Source: Neorhizobium petrolearium (GTDB lineage: Bacteria > Pseudomonadota > Alphaproteobacteria > Rhizobiales > Rhizobiaceae). From it: 63,483 bases of DNA. The notes beneath the pieces are model-generated. The model had not been told where the DNA came from and ran no database searches. It saw only the letters and a list, made by a program, of their open reading frames with translations. The position numbers and the translations under genes are program-made. The stretch spans positions 1 to 63,483 of the forward strand of contig NZ_JAGGJW010000024.1 in NCBI RefSeq assembly GCF_017873175.1, in the 5' to 3' direction. The number at the start of each line of letters is the position of its first letter. The first letter of the stretch is position 1. Shown piece after piece: positions 34,995 to 42,790 of this stretch.

Positions 34995-35070
34995 ACGGGG
35001 CGCTGAAAGCTGCCTCTTATATTTTAGTTTTGGGTGACACCTCTCAGCGCCCCGTTCGGCGGTTTTTATC
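34995..35070 (+). ncRNA. Long-looped hairpin downstream of the leucine operon: terminator or small RNA candidate
   Basis: A perfect 12-bp GC-rich stem (34995-35006 with 35044-35055) encloses a 37-nt AT-rich loop; TTTTT follows at 35063-35067. The loop is far larger than in ordinary terminators, and the stem lies 80 bp after the hydratase stop. It could be the 3' part of an independent small RNA or a read-through terminator. I do not recognise an RNA family. Confidence 0.3.
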
Positions 35071-35509
35071 CGCGACTCCGGTCCCTCTGCGATGACGGGG
35101 TTTGTGGGAACTGTGGCGTGTCCCTCCTGAGCGGGAGAGTGTCATGCACGCTCTTTAGACTTACGGTGCCGCGGCCATGACCACCGGTCCCGATTGCTCA
35201 TTCGCGAGCCGTCGGGGGCACCGTCTTCCACCTGCGCCGCGCGGCCGGGCTTTCAAGCAAAACCCCCGGACGCCGCATGGCGCTGTCCCGTCACCCTTCC
35301 AATGCCTCACAGGCACGCCCGGCGCACAATGCAAGGAAGCGAAACGAGACGTCGGTCCGACAGCGTCTCATCCGCCCCCACGTCGCCAGAGGGAGACCAT
35401 TTTCCGCGGACCCCGAATGCAAGGACTTACGTCGTTTCCTCACATCCGGCGCCGGCCCCGCCTCGCCGGAACGCCTTCCGGTGTATCCGATGCGGGACGG
35501 CACGATTGT
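35071..35509. other. Intergenic block without a supported gene
   Basis: About 440 bp with overlapping open frames in all three plus-strand phases (for example 35177-35536, 35194-35511, 35277-35522) and one on the minus strand. None shows a recognisable domain, a convincing SD or normal amino-acid composition; the translations are rich in Arg, Pro, Ser and Ala as expected from random GC-rich DNA. I have an impression that parts recur in rhizobial intergenic regions but cannot verify it. Confidence 0.5.
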
Positions 35510-35571
35510 AGGCACAAGGTGAGAAGGCGGGGATGAATGGAGGCACAAGGTGAGAAGGCGGGGATGAATGG
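35510..35571. repeat. Perfect tandem duplication of a 31-bp unit
   Basis: The unit starting AGGCACAAGGTGAGAAGG occurs twice without mismatch at 35510-35540 and 35541-35571, followed by the first four bases of a third copy. It lies in the gene-free region before the ridA promoter. The exact identity indicates a recent slippage or an unequal exchange. Confidence 0.95.
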
Positions 35572-35623
35572 AGGCGATTTTTTCTGCAGATTTCTCGCAA
35601 GGTCTTGATTTGCCTCACCATAC

Positions 35624-35668
35624 CCCCCTCTGCCCTGCCGGGCATCTCCCCCACAAGGGGGGAGATCG
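35624..35668. repeat. Rhizobial intergenic palindromic repeat
   Basis: Contains CCCTCTGCCCTGCCGGGCAT followed by a 9-bp inverted repeat ATCTCCCCC (35644-35652) and GGGGGAGAT (35658-35666) around a 5-nt centre. From memory this is one of the commonest dispersed intergenic sequences in Rhizobiales genomes. The boundaries given enclose only the core I recognise. Confidence 0.7.
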
Positions 35669-35774
35669 GATGGGCCGGCGGCTTCCGCTATAGGCGGCTG
35701 GGTTGGCCGGGGCGCCGGCTCTGCTCCCGCCATTTACGGCATCGGGTCCTGTTCCATGTGACGGCAGAAAGAAA

Positions 35775-35842
35775 CATACATCGCGTATGTGAATTGACAT
35801 ACGCGATGTATGACTTATATCAATTGACATACGGGACGTATG
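35775..35842 (+). promoter_or_regulatory. Promoter with three CATAC-N5-GTATG operators
   Basis: Three palindromic boxes of form CATAC-N5-GTATG occupy 35775-35789, 35798-35812 and 35828-35842; the first two together form a perfect 16-bp inverted repeat around a 6-bp spacer (35775-35812). A -35 TTGACA at 35794-35799 and a -10-like TATATC at 35816-35821 (16-bp spacing) lie inside and between boxes, so a bound protein would block RNA polymerase. A second TTGACA at 35824-35829 starts the third box. Form and spacing fit a TetR-type repressor. The next gene is ridA. Confidence 0.75.
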
Positions 35843-35909
35843 CGACCGGATGCCCGACAAAGCGGACCGGGATTGCGATCCGGCCCGCACGGTTCAACAG
35901 GAGAATGAA

Positions 35910-36308
35910 ATGACCAAACGCGATGCAGTCTTCCCCGCCGGACGGCAGGCGCTCTACGAGATCCACAAATATTCGGCGGCGATCCGCTCGGGCGATCTGC
36001 TCTTCGTCTCGGGCCAGGTCGGCAGCCGCGGAGACGGCTCGCCCGAACCGGATTTTAAAAAGCAGGTCGAGCTTGCCTTCGAAAACCTCCGCGCTGTGCT
36101 GAAGGCGGCGGGCTGCACGTTCGACGACATTGTCGATGTGACCACTTTCCACACCGATCCGGAAAAGCAGTTCGAAACGGTTCTTGCCGTGAAGGACGCC
36201 ACGTTTACGGAAAAACCCTACCCCAACTGGACGGCCGTCGGCGTCAACTGGCTGGCGGGCTTCGATTTTGAGATCAAGGTGATTGCACGTATTCCGCAGG
36301 GCGAGTGA
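35910..36308 (+). CDS. RidA/YjgF family protein
   Basis: A 132-residue member of the RidA family, trimeric proteins of which the best known deaminate reactive enamine/imine intermediates. Family regions: YSAAIRSGDLLFVSGQVGS, FENLRAVLKAAGCTFDDIVDVTTFH and PNWTAVGVNWLAGFDFEIKVIARI. The last motif lacks the Arg typical of archetypal RidA (VEIRVA... -> FEIKVI), suggesting a Rid subgroup of different activity. ATG 35910 has SD GGAG; the upstream ATG at 35850 lies close to the operators. Single-gene transcript under the triple operator. Confidence 0.88.
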   Translation: MTKRDAVFPAGRQALYEIHKYSAAIRSGDLLFVSGQVGSRGDGSPEPDFKKQVELAFENLRAVLKAAGCTFDDIVDVTTFHTDPEKQFETVLAVKDATFTEKPYPNWTAVGVNWLAGFDFEIKVIARIPQGE

Positions 36309-36367
36309 CGGAGGCAGGACGGTGGCCGGTAGAGATCAGGCTGGCCGCCGCCTTGCTGTTTCTTGCA

Positions 36368-36654
36368 TCAAAAGCCCTGAAAGAGGAAGTCGGTCGCGGC
36401 GACAATCTCGTCGGCTCGGGCGGAGAGATCGGCGATCCTGACGCCGAGTTCGGTGGCAGGAACCGCGGCAAGGAATTCCGTCATCATGACATAGTCTACG
36501 CCGTTGATCTCGAAGCGAGGGTTGAGGCGAACGGCAATTCGCTTTCGGGGACCAACGGCACCACCACGCGGGTGTGAAGCGCATCCAGAAGGTTGGCCTG
36601 TATATCCAGCGCTATCTCATTTCCGAATTGATAGACGTGGAAGCGGACGATCAA
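36368..36654 (-). pseudogene. ccdB: CcdB toxin, frameshifted
   Basis: Overlapping the ccdA stop, TTG 36654 opens a frame reading IVRFHVYQFGNEIALDIQAN to VVVPLVPESELP, the first 41 residues of a CcdB toxin; this frame soon hits TAG. The rest, AVRLNPRFEINGVDYVMMTE to DEIVAATDFLFQGF and TGA at 36368, is in another frame starting near 36535. Joined, they give about 96 residues against the usual 99-101, so a loss of about 10 bp near 36532-36536 explains both the shift and the missing residues. The toxin should be inactive unless recoded. Confidence 0.85.
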
Positions 36655-36878
36655 AATTGCCGGTATTTTGCCAGAGGCAGATCGTGCTTTTCGACATAAT
36701 CATTGGCGGCTTTTATCGCTTCCGCATTCTCGATCCTCCAAAGCCGTTCCTTTTTGGCCTTGACGGCGCGGGCAAGGCCTTCCTCGGCCGCCCGGCTGAC
36801 GTCGAGCTTCAACTCCCGCGCTTCCGACAGAAGCGATGCATCAAGCGAAAGACTGGCAGCTTTGCGGGCGGTGGACAT
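36651..36878 (-). CDS. ccdA: CcdA antitoxin
   Basis: A 75-residue type II antitoxin. The N-terminal half (ARKAASLSLDASLLSEARELKLDVSRAAEEGL) fits the ribbon-helix-helix DNA-binding domain and the C-terminal part ends NDYVEKHDLPLAKYRQF, the conserved toxin-binding tail of CcdA. ATG 36878 is chosen; the frame stays open to 37100 without recognisable sequence. It is intact, while the downstream overlapping ccdB is broken. Confidence 0.88.
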   Translation of the reverse strand: MSTARKAASLSLDASLLSEARELKLDVSRAAEEGLARAVKAKKERLWRIENAEAIKAANDYVEKHDLPLAKYRQF

Positions 36879-37112
36879 GCGTGCCCCCAATGGCTCAGGC
36901 GAGCTATGCCTTGGTCGCGAAAAATCACAAGCGGTGTCTTCCGCGCCGCCGACGCGGCGCTGCAGGATTCGTGTGACAATACAGGAACGACGGAGAATAT
37001 ACGGTGCCGCCGGTGCCCAAGAGAGGTCGAGGATGCGGCAACTATTGTTGGTGACTACGTAGCCCCAGTGAACAAGATGCCAGCTACTGACGCTGCGCAT
37101 CCATATTGATGA

Positions 37113-38939
37113 CTACTCATCCCCCATCTTCAGCGCGGCGATGAACGCTTCCTGCGGGATCTCCACCTTGCCGAACTGGCGCATGCGCTTTTTGCCTTCC
37201 TTCTGCTTTTCCAGAAGCTTGCGCTTGCGGGTGGCGTCGCCGCCGTAGCACTTGGCGGTCACGTCCTTGCGCAGCGCCCTGACAGTTTCGCGGGCGATCA
37301 CCTTGCCGCCGATCGCCGCCTGGATCGGGATCTGGAACATATGCGGCGGGATGAGCTCCTTCAGCTTCTCCACCATGCCGCGGCCGCGCCGGTCGGCGGC
37401 GGAGCGGTGGACGAGCATCGACAGCGCGTCGACCGGATCGCCGTTGACCAGGATCGACATCTTCACGAGGTCGCCGGCCCGGTAGTCCATGATCGTGTAG
37501 TCGAAGGAGGCGTAGCCCTTCGAGATCGACTTCAGCCGGTCGTAGAAATCGAACACCACTTCGTTGAGCGGCAGTTCGTAGGTGATCATCGCGCGGCTGC
37601 CCACATAGGTGAGTTCGGTCTGGATGCCGCGGCGGTCCTGGCAGAGCTTCAGGATGGAGCCCAGATATTCGTCCGGCGTCATGATCGTCGCCTTGATCCA
37701 CGGCTCGCGGATCTCGTCGATCTTGACCACGTCCGGCATGTCGGCCGGGTTGTGCAGTTCCTTCTCGGTGCCGTCGGTCAGCGTCATCTGGTAGACGACG
37801 GAAGGGGCGGTCGCGACGAGATCGAGGTTGAACTCGCGCTCCAGCCGCTCCTGGATGATTTCGAGGTGGAGCAGGCCCAAGAAGCCGCAGCGGAAGCCGA
37901 AGCCGAGGGCGGCCGAGCTTTCCATCTCGAAGGAGAAGGAGGCGTCGTTGAGGCGGAGCTTGCCCATGGCGGCGCGCAGATCCTCGAAGTCGGCTGCATC
38001 CACGGGGAAGAGGCCGCAAAAGACCACCGGCTGGGCCGGTTTGAAGCCGGGAAGCGCATGCGCGGTCGGACGCTTGTCTTCGGTGATCGTGTCGCCGACG
38101 CGGGTATCGGCCACTTCCTTGATCGAGGCGGTGATGAAGCCGATCTCGCCGGGGCCGAGGCTATCGACATTGACCATTTTCGGGGTGAGCACACCGACGC
38201 GTTCCACGGTGTACTTGGCGTCGGTGCCCATCATGCGGATCTGCTGACCCTTGGTCAGCACGCCGTCGATGATGCGCACCAGAACCATGACGCCGAGATA
38301 GGTATCGTACCAGCTATCGACCAGCAGCGCCTTCAGCGGACCCTTTTCGCCTTCCGGGCTCTTGGGCGGCGGCAGCTTGTGGACGATCGCTTCGAGCACG
38401 TCCGGAATGCCGAGGCCCGTTTTCGCGGAGATCAGCACGGCGTCGGAAGCATCGATGCCGATGACTTCCTCGATCTGCTCCTTGATGCGCTCCGGCTCGG
38501 CGGCCGGCAGGTCGATCTTGTTGAGGACGGTGACGAGCTCGTGGTTGTTGTCGATCGCCTGGTAGACGTTGGCGAGCGTCTGGGCTTCTACGCCCTGAGA
38601 GGCATCGACGACGAGCAGCGAACCTTCGCAGGCCGACAGCGAGCGCGAGACTTCGTAGGCGAAGTCCACGTGGCCGGGCGTGTCGATGAGGTTCAGGATA
38701 TAGGTCTCGCCGTTCTGTGCCTTGTAGTGCAGGCGCACGGTCTGGGCCTTGATGGTGATGCCGCGCTCGCGCTCGATATCCATCGAGTCCAGCACCTGTT
38801 CCGACATCTCGCGCTCCGCCAGACCGCCGGTCGACTGGATCAGCCGGTCGGCGAGCGTCGACTTGCCATGGTCGATATGCGCCACGATCGAGAAGTTGCG
38901 GATGTGGTCTAGGGGCGTGCGGGACGAATTGGTGCTCAT
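37113..38939 (-). CDS. lepA: Elongation factor 4 (LepA)
   Basis: A 608-residue translational GTPase that back-translocates or remodels stalled ribosomes. G1 AHIDHGKST near residue 18, G2 region RERGITIK, G3 DTPGHVDF, G4 NKID; EF-G-like domains II, III and V follow, and the LepA-specific C-terminal domain ends RKRKLLEKQKEGKKRMRQFGKVEIPQEAFIAALK. Start 38939 (MSTNSSRTPLDHIRNFSIVAH) is standard; 38975 is an upstream alternative. Probably monocistronic. Confidence 0.97.
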   Translation of the reverse strand: MSTNSSRTPLDHIRNFSIVAHIDHGKSTLADRLIQSTGGLAEREMSEQVLDSMDIERERGITIKAQTVRLHYKAQNGETYILNLIDTPGHVDFAYEVSRSLSACEGSLLVVDASQGVEAQTLANVYQAIDNNHELVTVLNKIDLPAAEPERIKEQIEEVIGIDASDAVLISAKTGLGIPDVLEAIVHKLPPPKSPEGEKGPLKALLVDSWYDTYLGVMVLVRIIDGVLTKGQQIRMMGTDAKYTVERVGVLTPKMVNVDSLGPGEIGFITASIKEVADTRVGDTITEDKRPTAHALPGFKPAQPVVFCGLFPVDAADFEDLRAAMGKLRLNDASFSFEMESSAALGFGFRCGFLGLLHLEIIQERLEREFNLDLVATAPSVVYQMTLTDGTEKELHNPADMPDVVKIDEIREPWIKATIMTPDEYLGSILKLCQDRRGIQTELTYVGSRAMITYELPLNEVVFDFYDRLKSISKGYASFDYTIMDYRAGDLVKMSILVNGDPVDALSMLVHRSAADRRGRGMVEKLKELIPPHMFQIPIQAAIGGKVIARETVRALRKDVTAKCYGGDATRKRKLLEKQKEGKKRMRQFGKVEIPQEAFIAALKMGDE

Positions 38940-39022
38940 GGCTCGCGCATATAGCAGTGCGAATCCCTGCCGCAAAGCGGAAAGATAACCATTCGTTGAG
39001 GATAAGGCCCGGTTTTGCGGGG

Positions 39023-40273
39023 CTATTGGGGCTTGCCGGTGTCCGGATCGGTGAGAACGGTTGCATTCGGCACCTGGGCGCTGCGGATGCCGATGTTCTC
39101 GCGCTCATCGGTCGGCACCGCCTTGCGCTCCGTGAGCCGCCACAGGATGTAGATCGCATAGGCGACCGCCACCAGCATGACCGCATAGATGAAGGTATGC
39201 TGGCCGAAGACCGGCGTCAGAAGCGTGACGCCGAGCGGGACGATCGTGGCGGCCGTCGACCAGGCGACGAGCAGCGTCGAGGAGAGAGGCACGAAATCGC
39301 CGGGATCGGCGCGGTCGTTGGCATGCGCATTGGCGACCGAATAGACCGTTTCGACCGCGCCGCCGAAGACGAGGAAAACGATCATCAGGATGACGATCGT
39401 CGCGAACGAGACGAAGAGCGCCGCAACGCCGGCCGCAACGATGAGCCCGCAGGTGATGAGCAGCACAAAGCGGCGGTCGATGCGATCGGAAAGCACGCCG
39501 AGCGGATATTGCACGAAGAGCAGCCCCGTCTGCATGACGAACATCAAGAGCGCGACATTTGCCTGGGAAACCTGGCTGGTGGCGGCATAGATCGGCGTGA
39601 AACCCTGCACCACCATGGAAAGCCCGCCCGACGCCAGCACGCCGACGAGACCGACCGGCGAGATGCGCCAGGCCATCGGAATGTTGACGCTGACGCTTGC
39701 CGGCGGCGGCGGGTTCGGCAGGCGGGTGAGTCCGATCGGCAGGATGGCGAGCGCGGTGAAGAAAATGACGGCAAGCGGCGCGAGGTTGCCGTCGGTCGGA
39801 ATGCGGCCGAAAAGCCATGCGCCGCAGCCGAGGCCCAAGACATAGGCCATGTAGAAAAAGGACATGGCCTTGCCACGCCATGCATTGGAGGCGGCATGGT
39901 TCAGCCAGCTCTGGGCGATGATGAAGTTGACGTTGGCGGCCGCGCCGTAGAGGCCGCGGGCAAGGATCCAGACATAGGCGGGGAGATCCGCGGCAATCAG
40001 CACGGCCGCGATGACGACCATGGCCATCGAGCAGGCGAAGAGGCGCGCATGACCGACACGCTTGATGAGCGGCCCGCCGACCACGCAGCCGACAAGGCCG
40101 CCGAAGGCGACCGCGGTGACCGCTGCACCCGCCGCCCATGGCGTGGCCGAATGCGTCAGCATGAAGGGGACGTAGGCGAACATGACGCCGCTGCCGACCG
40201 CCGCGATCGTCATCGAAACGACGATGCTGGCGATCGAAAAGGGCGAAGCGACCTCCAATGTCTGGCCGTGCAT
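39023..40273 (-). CDS. MFS transporter (YcaD-like)
   Basis: A 416-residue transporter with about 12 TM segments. The loop between TM2 and TM3 reads GGPLIKRVGHARLF and the one between TM8 and TM9 LGVLSDRIDRRFVLL, the typical MFS A-motif. The C-terminal tail of about 30 residues is hydrophilic. SD GGAGA precedes ATG 40273. Substrate unknown. Divergent from the XRE-cupin regulator, which may control it. Confidence 0.85.
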   Translation of the reverse strand: MHGQTLEVASPFSIASIVVSMTIAAVGSGVMFAYVPFMLTHSATPWAAGAAVTAVAFGGLVGCVVGGPLIKRVGHARLFACSMAMVVIAAVLIAADLPAYVWILARGLYGAAANVNFIIAQSWLNHAASNAWRGKAMSFFYMAYVLGLGCGAWLFGRIPTDGNLAPLAVIFFTALAILPIGLTRLPNPPPPASVSVNIPMAWRISPVGLVGVLASGGLSMVVQGFTPIYAATSQVSQANVALLMFVMQTGLLFVQYPLGVLSDRIDRRFVLLITCGLIVAAGVAALFVSFATIVILMIVFLVFGGAVETVYSVANAHANDRADPGDFVPLSSTLLVAWSTAATIVPLGVTLLTPVFGQHTFIYAVMLVAVAYAIYILWRLTERKAVPTDERENIGIRSAQVPNATVLTDPDTGKPQ

Positions 40274-40432
40274 CTCGATTCTCCGGCGGAGCAGGGCGCC
40301 GGTTGCGGTGCAGCCGACTCAGTGACCCTGTGCTGCTCCATAGCCGATTGACGATGACGGGAGCTATCGTGGAAACGCCATCGCTTCACAAATTTCGACT
40401 GTCCACCCTGATGCCGCTTGATTCCATCATAA

Positions 40433-40447
40433 GAGAATGCGATTCTC
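40433..40447. promoter_or_regulatory. Palindrome just before the XRE-cupin start codon
   Basis: GAGAATGCGATTCTC has 6-bp arms around GCG and ends 5 bp before ATG 40453. An operator there would suit autoregulation by the HTH protein. No SD is visible between it and the ATG, so the mRNA may be leaderless. Confidence 0.45.
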
Positions 40448-40452
40448 AGATC

Positions 40453-41028
40453 ATGGAGCAGATGGTTGACAGGATAGACAGCGCAATCAGTGAGCGCCTC
40501 AAAAACCTGAGGGCGAGCGCCGGGCTGACGCTGGATGAACTTGCACAACGCTCAGGAGTGAGCCGGGCGATGATCTCCCGCATCGAGCGGGCCGAGGCAA
40601 GCCCCACGGCGGCGTTGCTCGCCAGGCTCTCGGAGGCGCTCGGCCTGTCGCTTTCCGCCTTCTTCGCCGACGACCAGCCGGCCACCTCGCCGCTCAGCCG
40701 CTACGGCGATCAGAAGCTCTGGCGCGATCCGCATACGGGCTATCTGCGCCGTTCCGTCTCGCCGCAGGGAATGCCGAGCCGGGTGGACATCGTCGAGGTG
40801 GACTTTCCAGCCCATGCACGCGTCAGTTTTCCGCCGCGCGAGGAAAGCCGGGTGATGACCCAGCACGTCTGGCTGTTCGAGGGCGTGCTGGAAATGATCA
40901 TCGGCGAGACCGTTCATACGCTTTATCCGGGCGACTGCCTCTACATGGACCTCGGCGACGCCTTCGACTTTCATAACCCGTCCGACAAGCTCGCCCGCTA
41001 CGCGGTGATCCTCGACCGCGGCCGGTAG
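40453..41028 (+). CDS. XRE-family regulator with C-terminal cupin
   Basis: A 191-residue repressor type of two domains. HTH residues 10-64 (ISERLKNLRASAGLTLDELAQRSGVSRAMISRIERAEASPTAALLARLSEALG read in order, GVSRAMISRIER as recognition helix) and a cupin about 110-185 (QHVWLFEGVLEMIIG, YPGDCLYMDLGDAFDFHNPS). Such proteins sense a small metabolite through the cupin. Start is uncertain: 40453 and 40462 fit the domain boundary, the frame runs to 40258. A GNAT gene follows after 21 bp. Confidence 0.87.
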   Translation: MEQMVDRIDSAISERLKNLRASAGLTLDELAQRSGVSRAMISRIERAEASPTAALLARLSEALGLSLSAFFADDQPATSPLSRYGDQKLWRDPHTGYLRRSVSPQGMPSRVDIVEVDFPAHARVSFPPREESRVMTQHVWLFEGVLEMIIGETVHTLYPGDCLYMDLGDAFDFHNPSDKLARYAVILDRGR

Positions 41029-41049
41029 TTCTCAACCGAAAGAACCGAA

Positions 41050-41568
41050 ATGACAACGATCCGTATCATAGACACCGAAGAAGCCCGCGCCGCCATTCCT
41101 GACCTCTGCGAAGTCCTGGCCGACTGCATCCATGGCGGCGCATCTGTAGGTTTCATGCTGCCCTTCGCGCCGAAGGACGGAGAGACCTATTGGCAGGAAA
41201 TCGCCGGTGCGGTGGAAAAGGGCGGTATCATTCTTGCGGTCGCTGAGGTGGAAGGCAAAGTGGTCGGAACGGTGCAGGTGGGGCTGGCGTCGAAACCCAA
41301 CCAGCCGCATCGCGGCGATCTGATGAAGCTTCTGGTGCATCGCTCGGCGCGCGGGCTTGGCCTGTCGCGCAGGCTGATGGACGTCGTGGAAGCGGAAGCC
41401 GCCCGCCGGGGCCGTACGCTCCTGGTGCTCGATACGGCAACCGGCAGCGATGCGGAAAAGATCTATCCGCGTTTCGGCTGGGAACGCGTCGGCGTCATCC
41501 CCGATTACGCGATGTGGCCCGAGGGCGGCTTCTGCGGCACGACGCTGTTTTATAAGCGGGTGGGGTGA
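41050..41568 (+). CDS. GNAT-family N-acetyltransferase
   Basis: A 172-residue acetyl-CoA dependent acyltransferase. The acetyl-CoA-binding motif A is LLVHRSARGLGLSRRLMDVVEAEA (about residues 96-119), with the beta-bulge strand GTVQVGLASKPNQPHRGDLMKL before it, and GWERVGVIPDYA at the end. Substrate unknown. Downstream of the XRE-cupin gene in the same direction; its last 19 bp overlap the convergent HAD gene. Confidence 0.88.
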   Translation: MTTIRIIDTEEARAAIPDLCEVLADCIHGGASVGFMLPFAPKDGETYWQEIAGAVEKGGIILAVAEVEGKVVGTVQVGLASKPNQPHRGDLMKLLVHRSARGLGLSRRLMDVVEAEAARRGRTLLVLDTATGSDAEKIYPRFGWERVGVIPDYAMWPEGGFCGTTLFYKRVG

Positions 41569-42164
41569 AGCACGCTGAGTGCGTTTTCAAGCATCATGCC
41601 GGGCGTCCAGTGCGCGGCATTCCAGCCGAACTGGCGGGCGCCTTCGATATTCTCCGCCGCATCGTCGATGAACATGATCTCGTGAGGCTCAACGCCTGCC
41701 TTAGCGGTTGCCAGCCGGAAGAAATCCTGGTCCGGCTTCCTGTGGCCGAACTTGGCAGAGTAGAAGATGTCGTCGAAATGCGTGGCAAGGCCGAGTTCGC
41801 TCATCAGCCATGCCGCGCGGCGGTGTTCCTGGTTGGTGGCGAGGTAGAGCGCCACGCCGCCCTTTCGAAGTTCGGCGAGATCTTCCAGCAGGCGTCTGTC
41901 CAGCCTGGAATCGTTCGCGAACCAGTAGCCAAGCAAGGTTTCCGTTTCGATATGCGGCGCGATATTCGCCAGCACGGCCGTCAGGCGCGGTTCGATCGGC
42001 TCGCGGCCGGTGACGATGTCCGGCCAGTAGGGTTTGAAGAATTCCCGCTGGAGGGGGGCGAGCGGAAGTCCAAGGTCGCGCTCGAGATCGGTCGCAAACG
42101 GAAGGCCGTCGGCCGGTCTGCCGTTCACAAGCACGCCGTCGACATCGACCATCAAGACTTTCAT
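41550..42164 (-). CDS. HAD-superfamily hydrolase (subfamily IA)
   Basis: A 204-residue HAD phosphatase-like protein. Motif I is MVDVDGVLVNG (Asp nucleophile and acid at about residues 6 and 8), motif II YLATNQEHR, motif III FGHRKPDQDFF (Lys), and motif IV MFIDDAAENIEGA. The cap lies between motifs I and II. Start 42164 gives the normal position of motif I; 42236 is an upstream alternative. Overlaps the convergent GNAT gene by 19 bp. Substrate unknown. Confidence 0.9.
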   Translation of the reverse strand: MKVLMVDVDGVLVNGRPADGLPFATDLERDLGLPLAPLQREFFKPYWPDIVTGREPIEPRLTAVLANIAPHIETETLLGYWFANDSRLDRRLLEDLAELRKGGVALYLATNQEHRRAAWLMSELGLATHFDDIFYSAKFGHRKPDQDFFRLATAKAGVEPHEIMFIDDAAENIEGARQFGWNAAHWTPGMMLENALSVLHPTRL

Positions 42165-42250
42165 TGCGCAAATGATCCGGTTCTGGGACTGATAGGGAAT
42201 TGCTGTAGCACTAAACGTGCGGCTATCTATGGCCAAGAGGTATCGGCAAC

Positions 42251-42754
42251 ATGACGCGCAGTTTTCATTGGCTTGGAGGAATTGCCTTCGCCTGCTTCGG
42301 ACTTGTCGCCACCTCGGCGGCCGACGAGGTGCCGAAGTTCACGCAGTTTGCCGAAAAAGTCTATGAGGGGCCGAGCGCGCCGCTGAGGCTTGCGACGCAG
42401 GATGACCGAGAGTTTGCGACCCGGCTCCTGGAAGGAATGAAGCAGCCGGTCAATTTCGCCGGTCACTATATCCTTGCCACGTGGGGCTGCGGGGCGGAGT
42501 GTCTGGGCGGAGCCGTCATCGATGCGCGCACGGGCGCTGTCGCCTGGCTTCCCTATTCCGTCTGCTGCTGGGGCGAGGGCGAGCCCTTCTATTTCAGGAA
42601 GGACAGCCGGTTGATTGTTTTCTCCGGAGTGCTCAACGAGGAAAGCCCCAAGGGCGCGCATTTCTTCGAGTTCAGGAACGGAGAATTCAGACATCTGACG
42701 AGCCGTGCGAGCGACGGCTCGGTGCTTTCAGGCATTCCCGAACCGGCGAAATAG
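42251..42754 (+). CDS. Exported protein of unknown function
   Basis: A 167-residue protein with an N-terminal signal peptide (MTRSFHWLGGIAFACFGLVATSAA) and a mature beta-rich domain of about 143 residues: FAGHYILATWGCGAECLGGAVIDARTG-type core, PYSVCCWGEGEPFYFRKDSRLIVFSG. Four cysteines (WGCGAEC, SVCCW) suggest disulfides. I recall similar exported proteins widely in proteobacteria with no function known. Divergent from the HAD gene. Confidence 0.72.
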   Translation: MTRSFHWLGGIAFACFGLVATSAADEVPKFTQFAEKVYEGPSAPLRLATQDDREFATRLLEGMKQPVNFAGHYILATWGCGAECLGGAVIDARTGAVAWLPYSVCCWGEGEPFYFRKDSRLIVFSGVLNEESPKGAHFFEFRNGEFRHLTSRASDGSVLSGIPEPAK

Positions 42755-42790
42755 GGGCCGATGGCCGGCCCCTATGAGGCATTCGGCAAA

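Noticed and set aside
35177..35548. Several ORFs of 80-119 codons in the gene-free block
   Set aside because: They overlap each other in different phases and strands, have no SD or known domain, and one includes the tandem repeat.
35510..35571. CRISPR array
   Set aside because: Two directly adjoining copies without spacers are a tandem duplication; no cas genes occur in the window and no other spaced repeats were seen.
36305..36577. Plus-strand ORF after ridA
   Set aside because: It is antisense to the ccdB remnant, whose residues match the toxin family once the frameshift is allowed.
36879..37100. N-terminal extension of ccdA (149 codons in total)
   Set aside because: The extra 74 residues resemble nothing, while the 75-residue form starting at 36878 is a standard CcdA.
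37341..38912. A 523-codon open frame on the plus strand
   Set aside because: Antisense to lepA, whose GTPase motifs are complete.
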